Below, in pieces: positions 7,192-14,448 of a DNA stretch of 19,519 nucleotides. Position numbers and translations under genes: made by a program. How positions within the stretch are numbered: the stretch's first letter is position 1; every line of letters begins with the position of its first letter. The notes below the pieces were generated by a model. It ran no database searches and had not been told where the DNA came from. It worked only from the letters and a program-made list of their open reading frames with translations. Source of the stretch: an uncultured Clostridia bacterium (GTDB lineage Bacteria; Bacillota; Clostridia; Oscillospirales; Ruminococcaceae); contig CALXKG010000076.1 of the NCBI GenBank assembly GCA_944388825.1, positions 1 through 19,519 of the forward strand. Reading direction: 5' to 3'.

Positions 7192-8112
7192 TCACCCGCC
7201 CAGTTTTTCCCCTTTTTCCGCCGGGCGGCCCCGCAGAAAGGCGTCGGCCGGCATCCGCTTGCCGCCCTCGTACTGGACGGAAAGGAGCTGCACCGCCCCC
7301 TTGCCGCAGGCGACGATGAACTTTTTGGGGTCCAGCACCGTCCCCGGTTCCCCGTCCATCGGGACCAGGCGGCTCTCGTAGACCTTCAGCCGCTTGCCCT
7401 TATAGGTGGTCTGGGCGGCCGGCCAGGAGGAGAGGCCGCGGATCTGGTTGTGGACTGCCCGCGCGTCCTTTGTAAAGTCGATCGGGCAGAGGCTCTTGTC
7501 CAGCATCGGCGCGTAAGAGCTTAAGGCGTCCTGCTGCGGGGTGCGCAGCAGCGCATCGTTTTCCAGCTTGCGCAGGGTGGTGAGGAGGGTGTCCGCCCCG
7601 ATATGGGAAAGGCGGGTGTAAAGCTCATCCGCCGTCTCGTTTTCGCCGATGGGCGTCCGGGACTGCTCCAGCATATCGCCGGTGTCCAGCCCTTCCGCCA
7701 TCCGCATCGTCGTGACGCCGGTCTCGGCCTCCCCGTTTAACACCGCCCACTGGATCGGCCCCGCCCCCCGGTATTTCGGCAGCAGGGAGGCGTGGACGTT
7801 GATGCAGCCATGCCGCGGCAGCTCCAGCACCCGTTTTGGCAGGAGCTTGCCGTAGGCGACGACGACGATCAGGTCGGGGGCGCAGCTTTGCAGCGCTGCA
7901 AACGCCTCGTCCGACTTTAAGGTAGCCGGCTGGTAGACCGGGATATGGTGTTGCAGCGCCAGCTCCTTCACCGGCGGCGGCAGCAGCTTATACCCCCGCC
8001 CCTTCGGCTTGTCCGGCTGGGTAAAGACGCCGGTCACCGGGTAGCCGGCGTCCAGCAGCTTTTGCAGACAGGGGACGGCAAATTCCGGCGTCCCCATAAA
8101 TACGATGTTCAT
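7192..8112 (-). CDS. fmt: Methionyl-tRNA formyltransferase
   Basis: 306-residue enzyme that formylates the initiator Met-tRNA using 10-formyltetrahydrofolate. The N-terminal Rossmann-type domain starts MNIVFMGTPEFA and holds the catalytic set Asn105, His107 and Asp146 within NVHASLLPKYRGAGP (105-119) and GLDTGD (141-146). The C-terminal OB-like domain (about 205-300), which grips tRNA, begins around SLCPIDFTKDA. ATG at 8112 has AAAGGGG eight bases upstream and follows def by 13 bases. Fmt and Def perform opposite steps, adding and removing the N-formyl group, and their genes are neighbours in most bacteria. Confidence 0.97.
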   Translation of the reverse strand: MNIVFMGTPEFAVPCLQKLLDAGYPVTGVFTQPDKPKGRGYKLLPPPVKELALQHHIPVYQPATLKSDEAFAALQSCAPDLIVVVAYGKLLPKRVLELPRHGCINVHASLLPKYRGAGPIQWAVLNGEAETGVTTMRMAEGLDTGDMLEQSRTPIGENETADELYTRLSHIGADTLLTTLRKLENDALLRTPQQDALSSYAPMLDKSLCPIDFTKDARAVHNQIRGLSSWPAAQTTYKGKRLKVYESRLVPMDGEPGTVLDPKKFIVACGKGAVQLLSVQYEGGKRMPADAFLRGRPAEKGEKLGG

Positions 8113-8125
8113 CTATCCCGCCCCT

Positions 8126-8641
8126 TTACTCCGATTTGACCTTTTTGACATGGGCGGTCACCCGGCGCTTGTTGGGCGGCGGGGTCTCGCCCGGCTGGAC
8201 CATCCGGGTCGCGTGGTCAATAAAGACGATCCCGTCTAAGTGGTCGATCTCATGGCAGAGGGCACGGGCCAGCAGGCCGGTGCCGGTCAGCTCAAACCAC
8301 TCCCCGTTCCGGTCCTGGGCGCGGACGGTCACCGCGTCCGGCCGCTCGACGATGCCAAACTGGCCGGGGAGGGAAAGGCAGCCCTCGCTGCCCACCTGGG
8401 AGCCGGAGGTCTTGAGGATGGTGGGGTTGACGAGCTCGATCTTCCCTTCGCCGACGTCGATGACGACCGCCCGGCGGAGGATGCCGACCTGGACCGCCGC
8501 CAGCCCGACGCCCGACTGCTGGACCATCGTCTCGAACATATCGTCCAGCAGGGTGGCGAGCTTGCCGTCAAAGGCGGTCACTTCGCGGGAGGTCTTCCGC
8601 AGCAGCGGGTCCCCTTCGTACACCATATTCCGAATTGCCAT
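8126..8641 (-). CDS. def: Peptide deformylase
   Basis: 171-residue metallohydrolase that removes the formyl group from new polypeptides. The three family motifs are intact: GVGLAAVQ (44-51), EGCLS (86-90, metal ligand Cys88) and HEIDH (130-134, two His ligands and the catalytic Glu). It resembles the shorter type-1 enzymes more than the long Gram-positive type-2 form, because no insertion is seen between motifs 1 and 2. The basic tail NKRRVTAHVKKVK may contact the ribosome (inference). The start is the ATG at 8641, eight bases after AAAGGGG; an in-frame TTG six codons upstream lies on the SD itself and is unlikely. Confidence 0.96.
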   Translation of the reverse strand: MAIRNMVYEGDPLLRKTSREVTAFDGKLATLLDDMFETMVQQSGVGLAAVQVGILRRAVVIDVGEGKIELVNPTILKTSGSQVGSEGCLSLPGQFGIVERPDAVTVRAQDRNGEWFELTGTGLLARALCHEIDHLDGIVFIDHATRMVQPGETPPPNKRRVTAHVKKVKSE

Positions 8642-8674
8642 ATATAAAACCCCTTTCAAAACAGGAAGTGATGG

Positions 8675-8720
8675 TCTTGCAAGATACTGTTCCGGGTGCG
8701 GCGCGCCAGCACCCTACGGC
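8675..8720 (-). other. Intergenic hairpin between priA and def
   Basis: Directly after the priA stop codon, minus-strand GGGTGC (8709-8714) pairs with GCACCC (8694-8699), enclosing the self-complementary GGCGCGCC (8700-8707). With one bulged base the stem could extend to 8 bp with a 4-base loop. The palindrome TCTTGCAAGA lies at 8675-8684. No T-run follows, so this is not an ordinary terminator; an RNA-stabilising or processing element is possible. Confidence 0.35.
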
Positions 8721-11156
8721 CTAAATTTCGCCGTTCATGTCGATATAAATACTGGCTTTTTGCAGCAGCCGCGCCTTTTCCCCCTCGGCGACCGCCTGCC
8801 GGAGCAGCGCCCGCAGCCGGCGGTTGTTTTTGCATTTGAGGATGATCCGCAGCCGGAACCGGCCGTTGACCCGGTAGACACCGGCTTCCGAGACGCCCAG
8901 AAGCACCGCCGGGAGCTTTGGTTCGGCCGCGGTCAACAGCCGCGCCAGGATCCCGTGCATCCCGTCCGCCGCCCGCCGCACTTCCCCTTCGTCCGCGCCG
9001 GAAAAGCCGATGACCGCCAGGTCGCAGAAGGGGGGCTGGAGCGCCGCCCGCCGCATCGCGATCTCATCCCGGTAAAAGGAGACATAGTCCTGCCGGGCGG
9101 CGTCCTGGATGACCGGGTGCTCGGGGGAAACCGTCTGGATGTAAGCGGCGCCCGGCTTGTCGAACCGCCCGCTGCGGCCGACCACCTGGGTGATCAGGGA
9201 AAAGGTCTTCTCTCCGCTGCGGAAGTCGCCGGAATACAGGTACTGGTCGGCCCCCAGCACCCCGACCAGCGTGACGCCGGGGAAATTAAGCCCCTTCGCC
9301 ACCATCTGGGTACCGATCATGATGTCGTACTCCCCCGCCTCGAACCGGGCAAACTTCTCCTCATAGGCGTAGCGGGAGGTAGTCGTATCGGTGTCCATCC
9401 GGAGGATGCGGGCGGATGGGAGCTGGCGCGCAATGATATCCTCCGCCCGCTGGGTACCGGTGCCGGAGGTGCGCATATGGGTGGAACCGCAGGCGGCGCA
9501 GGGGGCGCCGGCCGGCCTTGTGTAGCCGCAGTAATGGCACATCAGGTAGCCGTTTGCCTTATGGTAGGTCAGCGTCACCGAACAGTTGGGGCACTTTGCC
9601 GCCTCCCCGCAGTCGAGGCAGACGGCAAAGGTCGCATACCCCCGGCGGTTGATGAGGACGATCGACTGCTCCCCCCGCTCGTAGGTCTGCAAAAGCGCCT
9701 CCCCCAGCGCGTCGCTGACCGGGGAGAAGTTATAGTTCCGCTCCTCATCCAGCATATTGATCAGCTTCACTTCCGGCAGCTGCGCCTTCCCATACCGCCC
9801 CGGCAGGGTAAACAGGTGGTAGCGGCCCTTTTCCGCCGCGTAATAGCTTTCGACGCTGGGGGTAGCCGACGCCAGCAGCAACGCCGCCTTATGCTGGACG
9901 CACCGCAGCTTCGCGATCTCCCGGGCGTGGTAGCGGGGGGTGGAATCGGATTTGTAGGAGTGTTCCCCCTCCTCGTCCATGATAATCATCCCCAGGTCCC
10001 GGCAGGGGGCAAAGACGCTGCTGCGGGTGCCGATGACGATCCGGGCGTCCCCGCTGCGGATCCGCTTGTCCTCGTCCAGCCGTTCCCCGGCTGAAAGGTC
10101 GGAGTGTATGACCGCCACCTGATCCCCAAACTGCGCCCGGAACCTGCCGAGCATCTGGGGGGTCAGCGCGATCTCCGGCACCATCAGGATCACCTGTTTG
10201 CCGTCTGTGAGCACCGCTTCGATCAGCTTGATGAAGACCGACGTCTTGCCGGAACCGGTGACGCCGAAGAGAAGGGATGCGGTCGCTTCCCCCGAACGGT
10301 AAAGGGAGAGGATCTGCCGGAAGACCGATTCCTGCGCCTCCGACAGGGTGATCTCCTCCCGCGGCGGAAGGGCGGCCTGCCGCGGGGTGCGGAGCATCTC
10401 CTTTTCCTCGATCACCAGCGCCCCCTTTTTTAAGAGCGCCTTGACGACCGACTCGCTCGCCCCGGCGTTATAGGCGGCCTCCTTTTCGGTGACCGGGCCG
10501 GAAGCGGCGAGCGCGCGCAAAACCTCCTGCTGTTTGGGGGTGAAAAAGCCGTCCGGGTCGACGCCCGGGGCCAGCTTGACCAGCCGCTGCAGCTTGTCCC
10601 CCACCTTGCGGGTAACGGATGGCTCTTCTTTGACAATGCCCTTCGCGGCCAGCTTTCTGGCCACCGCGATCCGTTCGGAAGCGCCGGGGCCGGTAAAGAG
10701 CATATCCGTCTCCCGGCGGCTGTCCGCCTGGAGCATCAGCCGCAAAAGCGCCCGCTCGTCTTCCGGAAGGTTCGGGAAAACGCCCCGGTCGGGCTGGGAA
10801 ACGACGGCAAAGCTCTCGTGGGCGGTGACCGACAGGCCCGCCGGGATCAGGCAGCGCACCGCGTCGTAATAGGAGCAGAAGGTGGTGTCGGCCATAAACC
10901 GGACAATGCCAAAGGCGTTTTCGTCCAAAACCGGTTCGGCGTCCAGCACCGAAACAACCGCTTTGAGACGCCCGGCATCCCCTGTTTCCACCGAGAAGAC
11001 CATTCCCTGCACCAGGCGGTTGCCCCGCCCGAACGGCACCAGCACCCGCACCCCGCGGCGGACCGCGCCGCACAGCTTTTCCGGCACCGCGTAGGAAAAG
11101 AGCTTATCAAATGTAAAGACGGTTTTTTCGACCGCTATCTGGGCCACGGCCGCCAC
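8721..11156 (-). CDS. priA: Primosomal replication-restart helicase PriA
   Basis: 811-residue DEAH-type 3'-5' DNA helicase that reloads the replisome at stalled forks. After the N-terminal DNA-binding domain (about 1-100) come a winged-helix region, the Walker A motif GVTGSGKT (298-305) and a Walker B motif read as DEEGEHSYK (394-402), where the usual fourth residue is His. Eight zinc cysteines (C513, C516, C522, C525, C540, C543, C553, C556) and helicase motifs V/VI (GTQMVAKG, VVGRSGR) follow. The best start is GTG at 11156: AAAGGGGG lies seven bases upstream, whereas the longer frame from TTG at 11177 contains that SD inside its coding region and has none of its own. It follows rpoZ closely; coaBC, present here in Bacillus, is missing. 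Confidence 0.95.
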   Translation of the reverse strand: MAAVAQIAVEKTVFTFDKLFSYAVPEKLCGAVRRGVRVLVPFGRGNRLVQGMVFSVETGDAGRLKAVVSVLDAEPVLDENAFGIVRFMADTTFCSYYDAVRCLIPAGLSVTAHESFAVVSQPDRGVFPNLPEDERALLRLMLQADSRRETDMLFTGPGASERIAVARKLAAKGIVKEEPSVTRKVGDKLQRLVKLAPGVDPDGFFTPKQQEVLRALAASGPVTEKEAAYNAGASESVVKALLKKGALVIEEKEMLRTPRQAALPPREEITLSEAQESVFRQILSLYRSGEATASLLFGVTGSGKTSVFIKLIEAVLTDGKQVILMVPEIALTPQMLGRFRAQFGDQVAVIHSDLSAGERLDEDKRIRSGDARIVIGTRSSVFAPCRDLGMIIMDEEGEHSYKSDSTPRYHAREIAKLRCVQHKAALLLASATPSVESYYAAEKGRYHLFTLPGRYGKAQLPEVKLINMLDEERNYNFSPVSDALGEALLQTYERGEQSIVLINRRGYATFAVCLDCGEAAKCPNCSVTLTYHKANGYLMCHYCGYTRPAGAPCAACGSTHMRTSGTGTQRAEDIIARQLPSARILRMDTDTTTSRYAYEEKFARFEAGEYDIMIGTQMVAKGLNFPGVTLVGVLGADQYLYSGDFRSGEKTFSLITQVVGRSGRFDKPGAAYIQTVSPEHPVIQDAARQDYVSFYRDEIAMRRAALQPPFCDLAVIGFSGADEGEVRRAADGMHGILARLLTAAEPKLPAVLLGVSEAGVYRVNGRFRLRIILKCKNNRRLRALLRQAVAEGEKARLLQKASIYIDMNGEI

Positions 11157-11180
11157 CGGGACGCCCCCTTTCGGCAAAAA

Positions 11181-11450
11181 TTATTCGAGGACGGTATCGT
11201 CTAAATCGGTCGAGTCGGCGGAGGTGATCGCCCGGTCGTGGATGACCCCGATGTCCTTGCTCTCGATCATCTTATAACGGCCTTTGGAAAAGTCGTCGAC
11301 CGCCATCTTGACCGGCTTTTCCGAAAGGATATCGTGGTTTTCATCGGCCTGCTGGGCGATCTCCCGGGCGCGCTTGGCGATCGCGACGACAAGGGAGTAA
11401 TAGCTCTGGCCGGGCTTTAACAGTTCAGGGGCGGAAGGTCTGTGCATCAT
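11181..11450 (-). CDS. rpoZ: DNA-directed RNA polymerase subunit omega
   Basis: 89-residue omega subunit, which wraps the C-terminus of beta-prime and helps RNA polymerase assembly. Seen features are an N-terminal region with LLKPGQSYYSLVVAIAKRARE (key residues from about 10 to 30), the canonical omega helix with its A-x-R-A-R-x-I-A pattern, and KPVKMAVDDFSKGRY, typical of Bacillota omega proteins (YloH-like). The first of two adjacent ATGs (11450) is chosen because AAGGAG lies eight bases upstream; it overlaps the gmk stop by four bases (ATGA). The gmk-rpoZ pairing is widely conserved and supports the call. Confidence 0.93.
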   Translation of the reverse strand: MMHRPSAPELLKPGQSYYSLVVAIAKRAREIAQQADENHDILSEKPVKMAVDDFSKGRYKMIESKDIGVIHDRAITSADSTDLDDTVLE

Positions 11451-12109
11451 GATAAAAACTCCTTCTTCACAGCCGCTTTGTTGGCGGCGGATTTTTCTTT
11501 CAGTTCCCGCAGGTGGGCTTCTTCCGCGGGGCTCATCGGCTCCCCGGACGCAGCCCGCCGGGCGGTGGCGACGACGTCGGCAAAGTCGGCGACGGCGGCG
11601 TCCAGATCGTCGTTGATGACGACAAAGTCGTACTGGTCGATCCGGCCGATCTCGGTGAGCGCCTGGGTCAGGCGCCTGTTGACCGTCTCCGCGTCCTCGG
11701 TCCCCCGGCGGGTCAGCCGGCGGCGCAAAACCTCCATCGACGGCGGGACGACAAAGCAGAGCACCGCCTCGGGGCAGGACTTTTTGACGTTCGCAGCCCC
11801 GACCGTCTCGATGTCCAGCATGACGTTGACGCCCTTTCCGGTCTGCTCCTCCACCTTATCCCGGGGGGTGCCGTACATATTGCCGCAATATTCGGCGTAT
11901 TCCAGCATCCCGCCGGAAGCGATCTTCTCTTCAAAGGCTTCCCGGGTGATAAAGTGGTAATGCACCCCGTCGATCTCCCCGGGACGGGGGGATCGGGTGG
12001 TGTTGGAAACGGAAAAATAGACCGGATGGTCTTTTTGATAGGCGTCGAGGATCGTCCCCTTGCCGCTGCCGGACGGGCCGGACAGCACCAGCAGGATCCC
12101 TTTACTCAT
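11447..12109 (-). CDS. gmk: Guanylate kinase
   Basis: 220-residue kinase that phosphorylates GMP to GDP. The P-loop GPSGSGKGT lies at 11-19, the GMP-binding segment SNTTRSPRPGEIDGVHYHF at about 35-53, and the lid with RRRLTRRGTED near 133-143. The usual I-D-V-Q-G-A segment reads MLDIETVGA here, a modest departure. About 20 extra charged residues at the C-terminus exceed the usual length of near 200. The start is ATG at 12109, preceded by GGAGGAGGA and overlapping the remA stop by eight bases; a longer in-frame start at 12145 would run 36 bases further into remA without better support. Confidence 0.96.
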   Translation of the reverse strand: MSKGILLVLSGPSGSGKGTILDAYQKDHPVYFSVSNTTRSPRPGEIDGVHYHFITREAFEEKIASGGMLEYAEYCGNMYGTPRDKVEEQTGKGVNVMLDIETVGAANVKKSCPEAVLCFVVPPSMEVLRRRLTRRGTEDAETVNRRLTQALTEIGRIDQYDFVVINDDLDAAVADFADVVATARRAASGEPMSPAEEAHLRELKEKSAANKAAVKKEFLS

Positions 12110-12368
12110 CGTCGTCTTCCTCCTCCATATCGTCGTTTTGTACAAACCGGTTGGCGACCGTCTCGGGCTGGATGGCCGACAGGATCACATGGCCGCTGTC
12201 CATGACGATGACGGCGCGGGTGCGGCGGCCGTAGGTGGCGTCGATCAGGACGCCGTTATCCCGGGCGTCCTGGATGATCCGCTTGATCGGCGCGGATTCC
12301 GGGCTGACGATCGTGATGATGCGGCTGGCGGATACCATATTGCCAAAACCGATGTTGATCAGTTTCAT
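12102..12368 (-). CDS. remA: RemA/DUF370 DNA-binding regulator
   Basis: 88-residue member of the RemA (YlzA, DUF370) family. The highly conserved first 50 residues are visible: MKLINIGFGNMVSASRII, then PIKRIIQDARDNGVLIDAT and GRRTRAVIVMDSGHVILSA. In B. subtilis RemA forms ring-shaped oligomers that bind DNA and activate biofilm-matrix and osmoprotection genes; orthologues occur in most spore-forming clostridia, where the role is less known. The C-terminal tail is acidic (MEEEDDDE). It sits between yicC (24-base gap) and gmk (8-base overlap), the order found in Bacillus, which supports orthology. Confidence 0.94.
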   Translation of the reverse strand: MKLINIGFGNMVSASRIITIVSPESAPIKRIIQDARDNGVLIDATYGRRTRAVIVMDSGHVILSAIQPETVANRFVQNDDMEEEDDDE

Positions 12369-12392
12369 TTTTCCAATTCCTTTCCTGTCCGG

Positions 12393-13271
12393 TCACTCAA
12401 GGTTCTGGATCTGCTCGCGGATCTTTTCGATCTCCGACTTAATGTCGATGACCCGTCTGGCGATCGAAACGTCCTGGCATTTGGAACCGATGGTGTTGGC
12501 CTCGCGGTTTAACTCCTGCACCAGGAAGTCCAGCTTCCGTCCGACCGGTTCTTTGCTCTTTAAAAGGTCTTCAAACTGCCGCAGGTGGCTTCTGAGCCGC
12601 ACCGTCTCTTCGTCGATCGCGACCCGGTCGGCAAAGATCGCCGCCTCGGTGATCAGCCGGCTTTCGTCGATGTTCTGCCCCTCCAGCACCTCGGAAATCT
12701 TCTGATAGAGGCGGGCATAATACTCTTCTTTCAGCTGCGGGGCCCTCTCCTCGATCTCGGAAAGGGCGGCGGCAATTGCGTCCAGCCGGTTTTTCAGGTC
12801 CTTCCCCAGCTGTTCCCCTTCGGTCTCCCGCATCCGGATGAAGGCTTCCACCGCCTGTTCGGCGGCCGGGCGGACCATTTCCCACATCTCGTCCGGGTCG
12901 ACCTCGGTCTTGCGGACGGTGAAGATGTCCGGGAAGGAGACGATATCCGACAGCCGCAGGTCGTCGATCAGGTCGAGGGCGGCGGCCGCCTCCCGCAGGG
13001 CGGAAAGATAGCCCTTTGTCGTCTCCAGGTTTAAGGTGATCTCGCTCTCCCCGCCGTCCAGCAGCTGGATGGTCACGGCGGCTTCCACCTTGCCCCGGCT
13101 GCAGGCCGCCTTGAGGGTATGTTTCAGCTTTTCCTCCAGAAAGAGGTAGGCTTTGGGCAGGCGGGAGGCAAATTCAAAATAGCGGTGGTTGACCGATTTC
13201 ACCTCGACGGTGATATCGTAGCGGCCGTTTACCGCATGGCCTCTCCCGTACCCGGTCATGCTTCTGAGCAT
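12393..13271 (-). CDS. yicC: YicC/YloC family endoribonuclease
   Basis: 292-residue protein with both family parts: the N-terminal YicC domain, starting MLRSMTGYGRG with EVKSVNHRYFEFASRLP (23-39), and the C-terminal DUF1732 domain ending in IGSKCQDVSIARRVIDIKSE. YicC-family proteins are divalent-metal-dependent endoribonucleases linked to decay of small RNAs and mRNA. The conserved E-V-K-S-V-N-H-R and N-T-I-G-S-K motifs are intact. ATG at 13271 has AAAGG eight bases upstream. It is the first gene of the housekeeping operon, with an extended -10 promoter about 65 bases upstream. The older label 'stress-induced protein' should be treated with care. Confidence 0.94.
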   Translation of the reverse strand: MLRSMTGYGRGHAVNGRYDITVEVKSVNHRYFEFASRLPKAYLFLEEKLKHTLKAACSRGKVEAAVTIQLLDGGESEITLNLETTKGYLSALREAAAALDLIDDLRLSDIVSFPDIFTVRKTEVDPDEMWEMVRPAAEQAVEAFIRMRETEGEQLGKDLKNRLDAIAAALSEIEERAPQLKEEYYARLYQKISEVLEGQNIDESRLITEAAIFADRVAIDEETVRLRSHLRQFEDLLKSKEPVGRKLDFLVQELNREANTIGSKCQDVSIARRVIDIKSEIEKIREQIQNLE

Positions 13272-13308
13272 ACTATCAGCCTTTCTTTGGTTATTTTTCG
13301 CTTGTCCG

Positions 13309-13326
13309 GCTGCCCGTTCGGGCTGC
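13309..13326 (-). promoter_or_regulatory. Short hairpin at the start of the yicC leader RNA
   Basis: Minus-strand GCAGCCCGAACGGGCAGC folds as GC-A-GCCC, loop GAAC, GGGC-A-GC: four GC pairs, an A-A mismatch and two more pairs, right at the predicted 5' end of the transcript (near 13327). A 5'-terminal stem of this sort could protect the long message from decay. The pairing is seen; the role is inference. Confidence 0.35.
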
Positions 13327-13333
13327 TTTTCTT

Positions 13334-13342
13334 ATTGTAGCA
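13334..13342 (-). promoter_or_regulatory. Extended -10 promoter of the yicC-remA-gmk operon
   Basis: Minus strand TGCTACAAT gives a TGn extension plus a 5/6 match to TATAAT. The hexamer 17 bases upstream is GC-rich and poor as a -35, which suits an extended -10 promoter. Upstream lies an AT-rich stretch (about 13370-13412) that could act as an UP element. Predicted transcription starts near 13327, leaving a leader of about 55 bases before yicC. Confidence 0.55.
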
Positions 13343-13420
13343 GATTTCCGGGCGGTTGGGCCGTTTTATTTACCTTTCATTCACGGGATTCATATTTTTT
13401 TTACATTTTCCCCCGGATAG

Positions 13421-13450
13421 AAAAAATGAAGCGGGTGCGCCGCTTCATTT
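13421..13450 (-). terminator. Intrinsic terminator after the accessory operon
   Basis: Minus-strand AAATGAAGCGG (13440-13450) pairs perfectly over 11 bp with CCGCTTCATTT (13424-13434) across a 5-base loop, and the T-tract continues to 13421. It lies 50 bases beyond the stop codon of the last gene of the TetR operon and upstream of the yicC promoter, so it separates the two transcription units. Confidence 0.88.
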
Positions 13451-13499
13451 GGGGTCGTCCATCCATGCCTGCCCATTCCGGACGCCCGTTTTTTCCCGT

Positions 13500-14432
13500 T
13501 TACCGGGAAAAGCTGTCCAGCCTGTCCCGGATCGCGTCCAGCAGCCGTCTGTTCTGCTCTGCCTTCAGGTTCGGGAAGGCCCGCATCAGCCGGCGGTAGA
13601 CGCTGCGGCTGACCGACCGTTTATCCAGCTGCGCCAGCTTTTCCCGCAGGGCGTCCAGCCGGCGGCGCCTCTCTTCCAGGGACCTGCGGTATTCTTCGGC
13701 GTTTTCCTCCATCCGCCGGCTGAACGTGCGCCTGTCCTGCTCGTAATCCGCCTCGAAAATCTCCATCCGCACCGCGGCCCATTCCCGCCAGGCGTCGGCG
13801 CGGCTGTCCATATTCTCCCGGAAGGCGTCTGCCCGCTCGGTCAGCGCCAGCCGCAGTTTATCCCGGCCCTCTTCGGTGCGGAGCTTCAGTTCCGCCATCC
13901 TGCCGGCCAGCTCGTCCAGCTTGCCTTTCATAATGAGCAGCCCGCGGACGGTGACAAAGGTGTCGGAAAGGACCGCCGCCAGCAGAAGGGCCGCAGCAGC
14001 AGCCCGAACAGCCGCCGGGACCTTCCCCACGAGCCCTGTGGCCGCCGGATGGAGGAACATGACGACAAAAACCGACAGCAGACCAAACTCGCAGGAGTTG
14101 AGCAGGCAGACCCGGCCGTTTAGGTTAAACCGCATATGGGAATAATCCCACCAGTGCATATGGAACAGCTTTTCCAGGATATAGCTGGTCAGGTACTCCA
14201 GCACGCTGGTCACCACCATCCCCGACAGGAACAGGGCGGTAAAGCTGTGCCGGACGTCCCGCAGCAGGAACAGCACTAAGAGCGCCCCAAACCCGTACAC
14301 CGGGCAGAGGGGGCCGTTTAAGAAGCCCCGGTTGACCCAGCGCCGCTGGATCACCGAGCAGTAAACCGTCTCGCAGCACCAGCCGAGGAAGCTGTAAAGG
14401 ATAAAGTACAGGAAAAGGTCGATAACGGCCAA
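13500..14432 (-). CDS. CmpB/PF06541-type multi-pass membrane protein with C-terminal coiled coil
   Basis: 310 residues. About five hydrophobic segments (roughly 4-24, 42-58, 64-86, 108-132, 138-162) carry the signature of the 'putative ABC-transporter type IV' family (PF06541): SFLGWCCETVYC (14-25), NRGFLNGPLCPVYGFG (34-49) and WWDYSHMRFNLNGRVCLL (94-111). No ATPase domain or gene accompanies it, so a transporter role is unproven. After residue 165 comes a long Arg/Glu-rich region with coiled-coil character (to about 275), probably cytoplasmic. The start is TTG at 14432, nine bases after GGGGGAG, which overlaps the stop of the preceding dehydratase-like gene. It is the last gene of the operon and is followed by a strong terminator. 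The family's function is not established to my knowledge. Confidence 0.82.
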   Translation of the reverse strand: MAVIDLFLYFILYSFLGWCCETVYCSVIQRRWVNRGFLNGPLCPVYGFGALLVLFLLRDVRHSFTALFLSGMVVTSVLEYLTSYILEKLFHMHWWDYSHMRFNLNGRVCLLNSCEFGLLSVFVVMFLHPAATGLVGKVPAAVRAAAAALLLAAVLSDTFVTVRGLLIMKGKLDELAGRMAELKLRTEEGRDKLRLALTERADAFRENMDSRADAWREWAAVRMEIFEADYEQDRRTFSRRMEENAEEYRRSLEERRRRLDALREKLAQLDKRSVSRSVYRRLMRAFPNLKAEQNRRLLDAIRDRLDSFSR

Positions 14433-14448
14433 GGAAAAGATCTCCCCC

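Noticed and set aside
5544..7319. Long open frame (about 590 codons) on the plus strand opposite rsmB and rlmN
   Set aside because: It lies antisense to two well-supported genes, is rich in Pro/Arg/Gly/Gln as expected from the complement of GC-rich codons, has no recognisable domain, and has no promoter or ribosome site.
8675..8714. Terminator between priA and def
   Set aside because: The stem is GC-rich, but no T-run follows it on the minus strand; kept only as a hairpin of unknown role.
8136..10094. 652-codon open frame on the plus strand opposite def and priA
   Set aside because: It spans the end of def, the intergenic hairpin and much of priA; its composition is that of an antisense shadow and no motif is visible.
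13500..14432. Calling the CmpB-like protein an ABC transporter permease
   Set aside because: The label comes from a family name. No ATP-binding or substrate-binding gene lies in the operon, so transport is not supported by the sequence.
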